64,000 nucleotides of DNA from Thioalkalicoccus limnaeus (GCF_041197575.1 NZ_JBDKXB010000008.1:65153-129152), one strand, 5' to 3'. Shown: positions 44,510-53,827, counted from the first letter of the stretch. Notes: generated from the sequence alone by a model not told the origin. Made by a program: numbers and translations.

Positions 44510-45238
44510 TCAGCGGGATCGATTTTGGTTCAAGATCGTCGCGAGCCGTTTCGGCTCGACATAACCCGGTATCACGTCACCGGTATCGAGGACCAAGGCC
44601 GGCGTGCCACGGATCGCGAGCTCGCGCCCGAGGGCCATATGGCGATCGACCGGATTCGCACACCGCTTCGACGGAACCGACTGGCCGGCCTTGGCCGCCG
44701 TCATCGCGGCTTGCCGGTCGTCGGCACACCACACCGACACGGCTTCGTCATAGGCGGCGCTGCCCTCGCCGGCCCGCGGGTAGAACAGATAGCGCACGCG
44801 GATCCCTTCCTGGCCATAGCCATCCATCTGACGGTGGAACTGGCGGCAATAGCCACACTCGATATCGGTGAAGACGGTGATCGTATGTCGAACCGCGCCT
44901 GGTGGATCGAAGATGATCATGCTGTCCTCGCCGAGTTGGTCGACGACCCGCAGGCGCGCCTCGGCGAGCTTGGGCTCGGTGAGGTCTTCCCGGTTGCGCA
45001 GATCGACGATCCGCCCGTCGATGAAATAACGGCCATCGCCGGTGACATACATCATCTGGGTGCCGACCATGACCTCGTAAAGCCCCGCAATCGGCGAGGG
45101 CTGGATGCTGTCGATCTGGACGTCGGGGACGACCTTTTTCAGGGCATCGCGGATGGCCGCCGATTCGTCGGCCAGAAGCGGCAGGCTCAAGCCGAGCGTC
45201 AGGGCACCGGTCAGGAATAGCCGGATCATCGATTTCAT
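44510..45238 (-). CDS. dsbC: Thiol:disulfide isomerase DsbC
   Basis: A 242-residue periplasmic protein with a signal peptide (LFLTGALTLGLSLPLLA), an N-terminal dimerisation domain and a thioredoxin-fold domain with the active-site CGYC at residues 128-131. A second Cys pair (VWCADD ... SKRCANP) matches the structural disulfide of DsbC. It lies six bases after yajQ and a shared transcript is likely. Confidence 0.92.
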   Translation of the reverse strand: MKSMIRLFLTGALTLGLSLPLLADESAAIRDALKKVVPDVQIDSIQPSPIAGLYEVMVGTQMMYVTGDGRYFIDGRIVDLRNREDLTEPKLAEARLRVVDQLGEDSMIIFDPPGAVRHTITVFTDIECGYCRQFHRQMDGYGQEGIRVRYLFYPRAGEGSAAYDEAVSVWCADDRQAAMTAAKAGQSVPSKRCANPVDRHMALGRELAIRGTPALVLDTGDVIPGYVEPKRLATILNQNRSR

Positions 45239-45243
45239 AGGGT

Positions 45244-45726
45244 TCAGTCCCGATAGTTGGTGAACTTGAGTGGAAGGTTCCAGTCCGTCGCGCGCAGATG
45301 AGCGATCGCCTCCTGCAGATCATCGCGGTTCTTGCCCGTCACCCGCACCTGATCGCCTTGGATCTGCGCCTGGATCTTGAGTTTCGTGCCCTTCAGGTCT
45401 TTGATCATGCGTTTGGCCGTGTCCGTGTCGATCCCCTGCTTGACACCGACCTCCTGGCGCGCCGCGTTCAGCGTCGTGACGGGATCCGCGATCTCCAGGC
45501 AGGCGATGTCGACCTTTCGTTTGGCTAGCTTCTGGCGCAGGATATCCATCATCTGCTGGAGTTGAAACTCCTGTTCGGCACGCAGCAGGATCTGGCCATC
45601 GGCCAATTCGAACAGGGCCTTGACGCCCTTGAAATCGAAGCGGGTGGCAATCTCCCGATTGGACTGATCGACGGCGTTTCGGACCTCCTGCAGGTCCACC
45701 TCCGCGACCACATCGAATGAAGGCAT
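45244..45726 (-). CDS. yajQ: YajQ-family nucleotide-binding protein
   Basis: A 160-residue cytosolic protein with the family N-terminus MPSFDVVAEVDLQEVRNAVDQ and C-terminal GKNRDDLQEAI...LPLKFTNYRD. Members bind cyclic di-GMP in Xanthomonas (XC_3703) and nucleic acid elsewhere. ATG 45726 was chosen as the family start; the frame is open 25 codons further. Confidence 0.95.
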   Translation of the reverse strand: MPSFDVVAEVDLQEVRNAVDQSNREIATRFDFKGVKALFELADGQILLRAEQEFQLQQMMDILRQKLAKRKVDIACLEIADPVTTLNAARQEVGVKQGIDTDTAKRMIKDLKGTKLKIQAQIQGDQVRVTGKNRDDLQEAIAHLRATDWNLPLKFTNYRD

Positions 45727-45845
45727 GGATCCGTTCCTCGTCGTGACGGCGATTCCCGCGGCCGACCCGTTCGACCGCTCGAAGGCGCCACGATAGAACA
45801 AGCCGGCCCGGGATGGAACAACCCCCGCGGCTCCGGGAACCCCGC

Positions 45846-46742
45846 TTACCCTCGGGGATGATGGTCGGCGTGGAGTTCTTTGAGCCGTTCGCGGGCGACA
45901 TGGGTATAGATCTGGGTCGTCGACAGATCGCTGTGCCCCAACAACATCTGGACGACGCGCAGATCAGCGCCGTGGTTCAGCAGGTGGGTCGCGAAGGCAT
46001 GCCGCAATGTGTGCGGCGATAAGGGCTTGGCGATCCCAGCGAGCAGCGCGTAGCGTTTGATCGAAAGCCAGAAGGCCTGGCGCGTCATCCGTTCGCTGCG
46101 CCCGGTCGGGAACAGGAAAAGGCTGGTGCGCCCGGCTAGGATCTCCTGCCGCGGGCCGTGCCAGTAGTCACGCAACCAGGTCAACGCCTCCTCGCCAAGC
46201 GGGACCAAACGTTCCCGCCCGCCCTTGCCCTGAATCCGCACCAGACCCTGGGTCAGGCTGACCTGCTCCGGGGTCAGGCCGACCAATTCCGAGACCCGCA
46301 GGCCGCTGGCATAAAGGATCTCGAGCATCGTCCGGTCACGGTGCCCCGCGGGTTCATCGGGGTTCGGGGCGGCCAGCAGGGCCTCGACCTCGGCCTCGGT
46401 CAAGGTCCGTGGCAACGGGCGCCCGAGCCGCGGGGCCTCGACCTGAGCGCTCGGATCCTCGCAAATGACCTGCTGGCGCAGAAGGTGCTGGTAGAACTGA
46501 CGCAGGCAGGACAGCCGGCGGGCAACGGAGCGCGGTTTGCGACCGGCGATCGACAGGTCCTTCAGGTAGTCCAGCAGGTCGTCGCGGCGCGCGGCCGCGA
46601 GTCTCCGGCCGTGTGTGTGCGACAACCAGACCGCGAAGGCCCGCAGATCGGATTGGTACGCACTCAGGGTGTTGGCGCTGAGCCCGCGTTCCATCCACAG
46701 AAGATCGGCGAAGCCCTCGATCAGTGCCTGTTCGTCGCTCAT
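45846..46742 (-). CDS. xerD: Site-specific tyrosine recombinase XerD
   Basis: A 298-residue recombinase, same length as E. coli XerD, with an N-terminal SAM-like domain and a catalytic domain holding Arg (ASGLRVSEL), His-x-x-Arg (HTLRHAFATHLL), GHSDLSTTQIYTH with the Tyr nucleophile. With XerC it resolves chromosome dimers at dif. The 4-bp overlap with the ogt gene links the two. In many Proteobacteria xerD is followed by dsbC, as here, with yajQ inserted. Confidence 0.93.
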   Translation of the reverse strand: MSDEQALIEGFADLLWMERGLSANTLSAYQSDLRAFAVWLSHTHGRRLAAARRDDLLDYLKDLSIAGRKPRSVARRLSCLRQFYQHLLRQQVICEDPSAQVEAPRLGRPLPRTLTEAEVEALLAAPNPDEPAGHRDRTMLEILYASGLRVSELVGLTPEQVSLTQGLVRIQGKGGRERLVPLGEEALTWLRDYWHGPRQEILAGRTSLFLFPTGRSERMTRQAFWLSIKRYALLAGIAKPLSPHTLRHAFATHLLNHGADLRVVQMLLGHSDLSTTQIYTHVARERLKELHADHHPRG

Positions 46743-47275
46743 GGCCTGGCCAGGTAGCCCTCGTGTTGCAAGAGCCAGCGCTTGATCGCGAGCTGCCGAC
46801 CGCCGTTCTCACCCGAGAAGCCCCCGAGACCGCTCCGTGCGACGACCCGATGGCAGGGGATCAGGATCGGCAGCGGGTTCGTGCGGCAGGCCTGCCCGAT
46901 CGCGCGCGGTGCTGTTTCGAGGGTCGCGGCCAGGTCGCCGTAGGTGCGGGTCGCGCCGGGCGGGATCGCCCGCAACGCGGCCCAGACCCGTTGTTGAAAG
47001 GCCGTGCCGATCGGCCGTAACGGCACCCTGAAAGGGTGACCTGGATCGGCGAGATAGGCTTCGAATTGGCATCGGAACGCGTCCGGCAAGGGATCGCCGT
47101 CGTCGCCATCCGATGGGGCCAGAACAACACGCCGCACGAACTGCTCGTCCCACTCGATCGCGATCGGTCCGAAGGGTGTCCCGAGCCGTGCCGTCCTGAC
47201 GCGGTCGCGCGATCGATGTCGGGTCAGTCGTGCGATGATAGGGGCCTCACGCGAGGCCTTACGAGTGACGTCCAT
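46739..47275 (-). CDS. ogt: Methylated-DNA-protein cysteine methyltransferase (Ogt)
   Basis: A 178-residue suicide repair protein that moves alkyl groups from O6-guanine to its own Cys in LIPCHRVV. The helix-turn-helix region (TAFQQRVWAALRAIPPG ... TYGDLA) fits the family. The true start is uncertain: the conserved part begins only about 30 residues in. ATG 47275 is used because GGAGG lies 11 bases upstream; no ATG lies between it and the conserved part. Its start codon overlaps the start region of the divergent gene. Confidence 0.85.
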   Translation of the reverse strand: MDVTRKASREAPIIARLTRHRSRDRVRTARLGTPFGPIAIEWDEQFVRRVVLAPSDGDDGDPLPDAFRCQFEAYLADPGHPFRVPLRPIGTAFQQRVWAALRAIPPGATRTYGDLAATLETAPRAIGQACRTNPLPILIPCHRVVARSGLGGFSGENGGRQLAIKRWLLQHEGYLARP

Positions 47276-47276
47276 G

Positions 47277-47726
47277 ATGTGCATAACCTCCGACCAAGAG
47301 CGTTTCTGGGAGACCACACCATTGGATGCGATGACACCGCAGCAATGGGAGTCGCTGTGCGATGGTTGCGCCAAGTGTTGCCTGGAGAAGTTCGAAGACG
47401 AGGATACGCGACGTATCGTCTACACCAATGTCGCCTGCAAGCTGCTCGATCTGGAAACGGCACGCTGTGGCGATTACGCCCATCGGCACCGCCTGGTACC
47501 CAGTTGCCTGGCCTTGACCACCGAGTTGCTGCGCGACCCCTATTGGCTGCCCGAGACCTGCGCTTACCGCCGGCTGACCGAGAAAAGGCGCCTTCCCGAT
47601 TGGCATCCGCTGATCAGCGGCGATCCGGCCAGTGTCGCGGCCGCCGGACACAGCCTCGCTGGCCGCGCCATCAGCGAGACCGAGGTCGACAACCTCGAGT
47701 GGCATCTGATCGATTGGATAAGCTGA
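47277..47726 (+). CDS. ycgN: YcgN/YkgJ-type cysteine cluster protein (UPF0260)
   Basis: A 149-residue protein with a cysteine cluster, LCDGCAKCCLEK near residue 25, and more Cys further on (VACKLLD, ARCGDY, PSCLAL, ETCAYR). This pattern defines UPF0260 (YcgN) and probably binds an iron or zinc centre; the role is unknown. ATG 47277 follows ATG 47274 directly; either could be used, and neither has a clear ribosome site. Confidence 0.88.
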   Translation: MCITSDQERFWETTPLDAMTPQQWESLCDGCAKCCLEKFEDEDTRRIVYTNVACKLLDLETARCGDYAHRHRLVPSCLALTTELLRDPYWLPETCAYRRLTEKRRLPDWHPLISGDPASVAAAGHSLAGRAISETEVDNLEWHLIDWIS

Positions 47727-47746
47727 CCAAAGTCTCGTGTCCCGGC

Positions 47747-48916
47747 CTAACGCAGGGTCACGTCGAACTGGAGCCGCTCGGGGTCGCCGCGTCGGCGGTC
47801 CCGGATGACCTCGACCGGCACCAGGTGCCCCGGACCACGATCGATCAGCGCGATACGAATGTCGGCGTAATCCTCGATAAGGGTGTCGCCGACCTTGACG
47901 ATGCGATCCCGTTCCGCGATCCCGGCATCCTTCGCCCCGCTGTCATCGGCGAACCCCGATACCCGGACGCCGGCCTTGTCCGGCACATCATCGAGCAGCA
48001 CACCGAGCAGCCCGGCCCGCGGTAACTCGATACGCTGGGGAAAGAGCAGGTAATCCGCGAGTCCCTCGGTCAGTTCGCGTCGTTGCCCGTTGATCAGCGT
48101 CGCGGCGCGCACCGGCAGCCGCCGTAAGAGTCGATCCGGTATACCGTGCCCATATTCGACGTGCCCGGCACCGGCCAGAACCACCAGGGTCTTCTCCGGA
48201 TGCTCGCGCAGGAAGCCGGCTGCGCGCGAGGCCATGCCCTCGTCCCACAGCAACTGGACCTCGAGAAAGTGCTCGAAATCGCGGTCTTGCAGCATCGAAT
48301 GAGCTTCGAACGCCGCCCGCAGGCGATCCCGGTAGGCGTCATCGCCACGGTCGATGTCCCCCGGAAGTTGGGCACGCTCCTCGTCCGTCAGACCGGCAAT
48401 CCCCTTTTGGCCGACCTTCTGCGTCAGTTCCTGATCGAGATTCAACGCGATGATCGGGATACCCTGGTCCCGAGCGAAACGCAGGATGGGCCGGTAAAGC
48501 CGATAATCGAAACGCCAGCGGACGAAGTATTCGGTTCGCCGTAGCATCTCCTCTTCGGAGATATCCCCGGCGATGAAGGCGTCTAGGGCCGGCTGAAAGG
48601 GTTGTTGGAAGAATTCGGCGCCGATCGCCAAATCTTTTCCGCGAGCGTGAAGACCGCGGAGGATCGCGAGTTGATTCAGATGGTCTTCGTAGCGATCATG
48701 GGCCTCGCCGACGAAGATGACCTGCCGATCGACGAGGCGGTCGACCAAGGTCGAGAGGGTCGGCATGGCGGCGACCTCGACGACCCGCGTCATGGGGTCC
48801 GGACCCACTCCGACACTCGACAAGACCGGATCGGGGGCGGCGCCGATCTGACAAGCGAACACCATCGGCACGGCCATCGAAACGACCATCATCGAACGGA
48901 ATCGGAAATTTGGCAC
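47747..48916 (-). CDS. ChaN-like haem-binding-fold protein with C-terminal PDZ domain
   Basis: A 389-residue exported protein: signal peptide (VVSMAVPMVFACQ; the Cys suggests a lipoprotein), then a ChaN/DUF399 (EreA/ChaN-type) domain with VGEAHDRYEDH and AGAGHVEYGHGIP, and a C-terminal PDZ domain (about residues 300-389; GLLGVLLDD, then AGIAERDRIVKVGDTLIEDY). ChaN of Campylobacter binds haem. The added PDZ domain hints at a peptide-binding or protease partner. Confidence 0.82.
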   Translation of the reverse strand: MPNFRFRSMMVVSMAVPMVFACQIGAAPDPVLSSVGVGPDPMTRVVEVAAMPTLSTLVDRLVDRQVIFVGEAHDRYEDHLNQLAILRGLHARGKDLAIGAEFFQQPFQPALDAFIAGDISEEEMLRRTEYFVRWRFDYRLYRPILRFARDQGIPIIALNLDQELTQKVGQKGIAGLTDEERAQLPGDIDRGDDAYRDRLRAAFEAHSMLQDRDFEHFLEVQLLWDEGMASRAAGFLREHPEKTLVVLAGAGHVEYGHGIPDRLLRRLPVRAATLINGQRRELTEGLADYLLFPQRIELPRAGLLGVLLDDVPDKAGVRVSGFADDSGAKDAGIAERDRIVKVGDTLIEDYADIRIALIDRGPGHLVPVEVIRDRRRGDPERLQFDVTLR

Positions 48917-48995
48917 GGCATCCTCCGGTCAGAGCGGCGAGCGATAGCGTCATTATGGACCAGCCTGGACAGAAATCGGCACCGAACGCGAGATC

Positions 48996-51110
48996 ATGAC
49001 CCACCTGCTGCGAACCTTCCTCACCCTGCTGCTGGCCTTGACGTCCCTTGTCGTCGCGGCCGATCCGGTCATTCACCACGAAATCCGGGCCTCGCTGGAC
49101 CCGGAGAAGGGCCGCTTGGTGGCGACGAACCGGCTGACATTGCCGCGCGAGCAGACAGATTGGTCATTCGGCCTCCATGCCGATCTGACCCCCGAGATCC
49201 GCGCCGGATCCGCCCAGCTGACCCGCGTGGCGCGGCGCGGTCCGATGACCTGGTGGCACCTCGCGCTGACCGGACCCGAGCCGATCACCCTGGCCTACCA
49301 GGGGACGATCCGCCAGGATCTGGCGACGATGCACGAAGGGGTCGGCCGAACCCGTCAATGGAGCCGCGGCACGATCGATGCCGACGGGGTCTTCCTAAGC
49401 GGCCAAAGCGGCTGGTATCCGGTCGTGACTGGTGGTGGCTTGGTTACCTTCGATCTCGAGGTCGAGCTGCCGGCGGATTGGCTCGCGGTCTCGCAGGGTA
49501 CGGGACCCGGGATCGAGGATACTCGCGACGGACGGCGCGTCCGTTGGCAGGAGTCTCAGCCGCAGACGGAGATCTATTTGATCGCGGGACCCTACCACCC
49601 TTATACGCGCCCATCGCCGATCGCCGAGGCTCAGGTCTACCTGCGAGAGCCGGATCTCGACTTGGCGGCGCGCTACCTGACCGCCACGATCGATTATCTG
49701 GCCTTCTTCGATGAGTTGATCGGGCCTTATCCGTACGACAAATTCGCCCTGGTCGAAAACTTCTGGGAAACCGGTTACGGGATGCCGTCCTTCACCCTGC
49801 TGGGTCCGCGGGTCATCCGACTGCCATTCATCCTGCACACGTCCTACCCCCACGAAATCCTGCACAACTGGTGGGGCAACAGCGTCTACGTCGACTACCC
49901 ATCTGGGAACTGGAGCGAGGGCCTGACTACCTATCTGGCCGATCACCTGTTGCGCGAACGACAAGGCCGAGGCGAGGCCTACCGCCGGGATACACTGAAA
50001 GGCTATGCCGATTTCGTCCGCCACGGGAACGACTTCCCGATTCGCGCGTTTCGCAGCCGCCATGACGATGCCTCGCAAGCGATCGGTTATGGCAAGGCCA
50101 TGATGGTCTGGCACATGCTGCGCCGGGATCTGGGGGACGCCGGTTTCCGCGCGGGCCTGCGTCGCTTCTACGCCGACAACCGTTTCCGGATTGCCGATTT
50201 CGACGATCTGCGAGCCGCGTTCGAAGCCACCAGCGGAAAGAATCTCGGTGACTTCTTCACCCAATGGATCGAACGAACCGGCGCCCCGCGTCTGGTCTTG
50301 AGCGATGTGCGCGTCGAGCAACGAGGACCGGATGCGCGGATCACGGGTCGGCTGTCGCAGACCCAGAAGGGGGCGCCCTACCCACTCGCGGTGCCGCTGA
50401 TCATTCACACCGAGGACGGCCGCTTTCGCGAGCATCAGGTCAGCTTGACCGATCGCGAGGTCCGGTTCGAATTGTCCGTCCCCGGTCACCCGGTGCGTGT
50501 CGCCGCTGACCCGCGTTTCGATCTGTTTCGCCAACTGGTCGACGGCGAGGCCCCGGTGACGCTCAGCGAGCTGTTCGGCGCCAGCCAGGGCCTGATCGTC
50601 GTACCGACAGGGGCGCCGAACGAGCACCGCGCGGCCTACGAGCAGTTAGCCCGGTCCTGGAGTCAGGGTCAGTCTGGGTGGCGTGTCGTCACGGATCGCG
50701 CGCTGAGGTCGCTCCCGACGGATCGCCCGGTCTGGTTGCTGGGGTGGGAAAACCGCTTCCTCGCCGAATGGGCCGAGGAGACCCGCCGGTTCGATCTGGA
50801 CCTGAGCCAACGGCTCGTGCGCTGGCCGGACGGGGAGCGTGCACAGGGCGCAGAGGGTCTGGTACTGACCGGCGGAGACCCGGGCCCGGTCATCGGCTGG
50901 CTCGCCGCCGGCGACGCGCGCGGCATCGCCTCGCTCGCGCGGCGCGTGCCCCATTATCGGCAGGATAGTTTTCTGATCTTCGACGCCGACACGACCGAGA
51001 ACCGCGTCAGAGGCCAGTGGCCCATCGAGGACTCGGCGCTGATGGTCTGGACCGGTGATTCGCGACTCCCGCTCAGCCTGTTGCCGAGCCCCCCGCTCAC
51101 CGCCCGATGA
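48996..51110 (+). CDS. M1-type metallopeptidase, exported
   Basis: A 704-residue protein with a signal peptide (LLRTFLTLLLALTSLVVAA). The zinc motif is HEILHNWWGN (His286, Glu287, His290), and the third ligand is probably Glu308 in NWSEGLTTYL. The spacing between the second His and that Glu is one residue shorter than the classic HExxH-x18-E. The N-terminal beta domain and C-terminal region fit M1 aminopeptidases. The usual GAMEN exopeptidase motif is not evident (WETGYGMPSFTLLG sits in its place), so activity type is uncertain. Confidence 0.8.
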   Translation: MTHLLRTFLTLLLALTSLVVAADPVIHHEIRASLDPEKGRLVATNRLTLPREQTDWSFGLHADLTPEIRAGSAQLTRVARRGPMTWWHLALTGPEPITLAYQGTIRQDLATMHEGVGRTRQWSRGTIDADGVFLSGQSGWYPVVTGGGLVTFDLEVELPADWLAVSQGTGPGIEDTRDGRRVRWQESQPQTEIYLIAGPYHPYTRPSPIAEAQVYLREPDLDLAARYLTATIDYLAFFDELIGPYPYDKFALVENFWETGYGMPSFTLLGPRVIRLPFILHTSYPHEILHNWWGNSVYVDYPSGNWSEGLTTYLADHLLRERQGRGEAYRRDTLKGYADFVRHGNDFPIRAFRSRHDDASQAIGYGKAMMVWHMLRRDLGDAGFRAGLRRFYADNRFRIADFDDLRAAFEATSGKNLGDFFTQWIERTGAPRLVLSDVRVEQRGPDARITGRLSQTQKGAPYPLAVPLIIHTEDGRFREHQVSLTDREVRFELSVPGHPVRVAADPRFDLFRQLVDGEAPVTLSELFGASQGLIVVPTGAPNEHRAAYEQLARSWSQGQSGWRVVTDRALRSLPTDRPVWLLGWENRFLAEWAEETRRFDLDLSQRLVRWPDGERAQGAEGLVLTGGDPGPVIGWLAAGDARGIASLARRVPHYRQDSFLIFDADTTENRVRGQWPIEDSALMVWTGDSRLPLSLLPSPPLTAR

Positions 51111-51297
51111 CGCCCGAGCGAGGCCCGATTCCCCGCTCGCGCTATGCTAGGATTAGCGGCGACGGCTAAGCGGCCCGCAATCAGGCGACCGATCGGCGCC
51201 CCGGTCATCGGGTGTCGGTCTCGATGTTCCGCGGCGGTTCGGAACCGACGCCGTCTCAGAGACCCTAATTTCCCAATCCATTTCGCCGAGGGTTCAG

Positions 51298-52302
51298 GTG
51301 AACAGGCGCCTTCTCTTCTCTCTTTCGGTTGCGGCCCTCTGCTCGGTCGCGGTCGTCGGTTGCGCAACCCAACCGCGGACGACGCAAACGGCGCCGCCCG
51401 ATACCGCGACCCTGATCGTTGGCAAGCCGCAGATACGCCTGCCCGGCGCGCGCCTCGAAGAGGTCCGTTCCATCGCGCTGGGCTCGGCCTACTCGAAAGG
51501 CTGGACCTTGATCAGCGATAGCGACGATCGAATCGTGCTGCAGCGCCCGATGGATCCGGCCTCGCCGCAGGCGGTGGCCTTGGCTGCCGCCGGTGAATCG
51601 AAGCCGATCGTCGAGGTCACCACCTATCTCCTCGAACGCCCGGATGGTGTCCTCGTCGCGCTGGGCGCCGAACTCCTGACCACGACCTCGGACCAGGCCG
51701 CCCTGCGCGTCGACTACACCGCGCTTTATCAGTCCGATCTGAAGCGGTCGCTCGACTCCCTGCGGGCTACCTGGGCCGACAACCGCGACCGGGTCGCCGC
51801 GGCGATGGCGTCACGTCGCTCGCCAACTCAGTCCCCGGAGGTCGCCGACCAGTACGCGGATCAGCGTAGAGAAGCGTCGGGGGCCTTGCCACGAGATCCG
51901 TTCCAGGCCGTGTGGGCGGCGGAGACCTCGTTCGTGCGCGAGGGGAGCGATGAAACGGCTGCTGCCCCGACCACCAGGCCACCCGCGGCCGATCCCACTC
52001 CCCCACCGCCGACTAGCCGGACGGGCGGCGTGCCGGTCATCACTCCCGCGCCAGTTGTCGCCCAGCCAACCGGGCCGGCGGCCGGCAGCGGGATGCTGAC
52101 CTTGAATCAAAGTGGCACGTCTGCGGGCCTTTGGGCCTATTACGCCGAGCAGTACGCGTTGACCCGCGGGTGCACGCTGACCGACGAGGGTGCGCGGCTG
52201 ATCGATCGCCAACCGGACTACGAGATCCACCAGGTATCTTGTCAAAATCGGCCGACCTTCATCCTGCGCTGCCACAACGGGATCTGTCGCAGCCTGGGCT
52301 GA
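51298..52302 (+). CDS. Exported lipoprotein with four-cysteine C-terminal domain (paralogue A)
   Basis: A 334-residue protein of unknown function. GTG 51298 starts a signal peptide ending in VAVVGC (lipobox). A first domain (about residues 35-165; GARLEEVRSIALGSAYSKGW...) is followed by a Pro/Thr-rich linker and a C-terminal domain with WAYYAEQYALTRGC, HQVSCQN, LRCHNGICRSLG. The four Cys spacing and flanking WAYYAE recur in the next gene. Periplasmic or outer-membrane location is expected. Confidence 0.7.
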   Translation: MNRRLLFSLSVAALCSVAVVGCATQPRTTQTAPPDTATLIVGKPQIRLPGARLEEVRSIALGSAYSKGWTLISDSDDRIVLQRPMDPASPQAVALAAAGESKPIVEVTTYLLERPDGVLVALGAELLTTTSDQAALRVDYTALYQSDLKRSLDSLRATWADNRDRVAAAMASRRSPTQSPEVADQYADQRREASGALPRDPFQAVWAAETSFVREGSDETAAAPTTRPPAADPTPPPPTSRTGGVPVITPAPVVAQPTGPAAGSGMLTLNQSGTSAGLWAYYAEQYALTRGCTLTDEGARLIDRQPDYEIHQVSCQNRPTFILRCHNGICRSLG

Positions 52303-52311
52303 GCCCCCGCG

Positions 52312-52977
52312 ATGATGCGCGCGCTGCTGTCGGTCTGCTCGTGCATCGCGGCGATCGTCAGCCCAGCCACGACGCTGGCCGCGGACGCGGCCGACCACCC
52401 GAGCCTGCGCCTCCATGGGGCCGACCTCTACGAGGCGCGTCGCGTGGCCGTCGAATCGGCGCTGAGCAGTGGCTGGTCGATGTCGCTGACGAGTCAAGGC
52501 GTTGTCCTGTTCGAGCAGGCGACTGACCCGAGCGACGGCCCCGGCTCATCGCTCGTCCGGGTACGCGCAGACTTCCTCACCGATCAAGACGACCTGATCA
52601 TCAGGCTGCAGGCGATACAGATCGACGCGGCAGGGACCAGTGCCGAGCACGCGACCGACGTCACGGAACGCTACCGCGACAACCTGATGAATGCGCTCTG
52701 GTCACTTCGCGCAAAGTGGGAGGCCAGATTGACCGTTGCCGATCCGGCGCCAGTCGAGCGTGGCACCGAATCCCATGCCGGTTCCGTCGAGCGTCCCATC
52801 GGGACCTGGGCCTACTATGCCGAACGCTTTGCACAGGATCAGGGTTGTCATCTCGCCGAAGGCGGTGCCGAACTCCTGAGCGCTGGGGTCGAAACCGAAC
52901 TCCACCGCGTACAATGCCAGGGCCGGGGCGCCCTGCTGATTCATTGCCAATTCGGCGAATGCACGATGGCGCGGTGA
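52312..52977 (+). CDS. Exported protein with four-cysteine C-terminal domain (paralogue B)
   Basis: A 221-residue protein of unknown function with a signal peptide (LLSVCSCIAAIVSPATTLA). Both halves align with the preceding gene: GADLYEARRVAVESALSSGW with GARLEEVRSIALGSAYSKGW, and WAYYAERFAQDQGC, HRVQCQG, IHCQFGECTM with its Cys domain, but the Pro/Thr linker is missing. The ten-base gap and shared plan show a tandem duplication. Confidence 0.7.
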   Translation: MMRALLSVCSCIAAIVSPATTLAADAADHPSLRLHGADLYEARRVAVESALSSGWSMSLTSQGVVLFEQATDPSDGPGSSLVRVRADFLTDQDDLIIRLQAIQIDAAGTSAEHATDVTERYRDNLMNALWSLRAKWEARLTVADPAPVERGTESHAGSVERPIGTWAYYAERFAQDQGCHLAEGGAELLSAGVETELHRVQCQGRGALLIHCQFGECTMAR

Positions 52978-53095
52978 GGCGATGGATGCGAGATCGCATT
53001 GGCACGGACTGGCGGCGCGTGCAGACTGCTCCTCAGCGAAGTCATCACGACCCTGGAGCATCACAGCCGTGCGGCAGACATCTCCTTTGGCCGGA

Positions 53096-53689
53096 TTGGA
53101 TAGCATCCGACGAACCTCTTTCCCTATGGTCTTTGCGATCGCCCTAGCCGTTGCCGCTTGCAGCGGCGAGGATCCTGGCGTCCCGCGGGCGCCCGATGGG
53201 GCGCCCCTATTACTGACGGTCGCCGAACAGGGCGACCTGACGACCCTCGACGATCTGCTGGCGCGGCGCCAGATCCTCGTCGATGTCCGCGATAGCTGCG
53301 ATTGGACACCACTGATGAAGGCCGCGTTGAACGGGCACCTGGAGGCCGCCGCGCGCCTGATCATGGCCGGCGCGGCGATCGATGCCGAGGACTCCGGCGG
53401 CTATACGGCCTTGATGCTGGCCGCGTCGAACAACCACAGGACAGTCGTCGAGTATCTGCTGGCCGAGGGCGCGATGGTCGACCACCAAGAGTCGACGCAG
53501 GGGGTCACGGCCTTGATCTGGGCCGCGAAACTTGGCCATCGAGAGACCCTGGGCACCCTGATCGACGGAGGCGCCGACATCACCCTGAGAGACTTCTCGG
53601 GCCGGCGGGCAGCGGATTGGGCCGCAGAGAACGGCTTTGACGAGATCGCTGCGTGGCTTGCCGCGCATCATCCCGACGAGGCTGGTTGA
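53096..53689 (+). CDS. Ankyrin-repeat lipoprotein
   Basis: A 197-residue protein with a lipobox-like ALAVAAC after a short hydrophobic stretch, then about four ankyrin repeats (DWTPLMKAALNGHLEAAARL; GYTALMLAASNNHRTVVEYL; GVTALIWAAKLGHRETLGTL; and a last degenerate one). TTG 53096 supplies basic residues before the signal; ATG 53126 is the alternative. Role unknown; binding partners would be periplasmic proteins. Confidence 0.7.
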   Translation: MDSIRRTSFPMVFAIALAVAACSGEDPGVPRAPDGAPLLLTVAEQGDLTTLDDLLARRQILVDVRDSCDWTPLMKAALNGHLEAAARLIMAGAAIDAEDSGGYTALMLAASNNHRTVVEYLLAEGAMVDHQESTQGVTALIWAAKLGHRETLGTLIDGGADITLRDFSGRRAADWAAENGFDEIAAWLAAHHPDEAG

Positions 53690-53827
53690 CGACCTGATGA
53701 TCGCGGCGCGGCCTCGCGATGAATGCTCCCGCGTTGCGGGGGCAACCGTTGTCGGAACAGAGACCGATCCCTACTTCCAACGGATCGGCCCGGCCCAGTC
53801 CAGCCACCTCCGACCCAGGGTTCCGAC

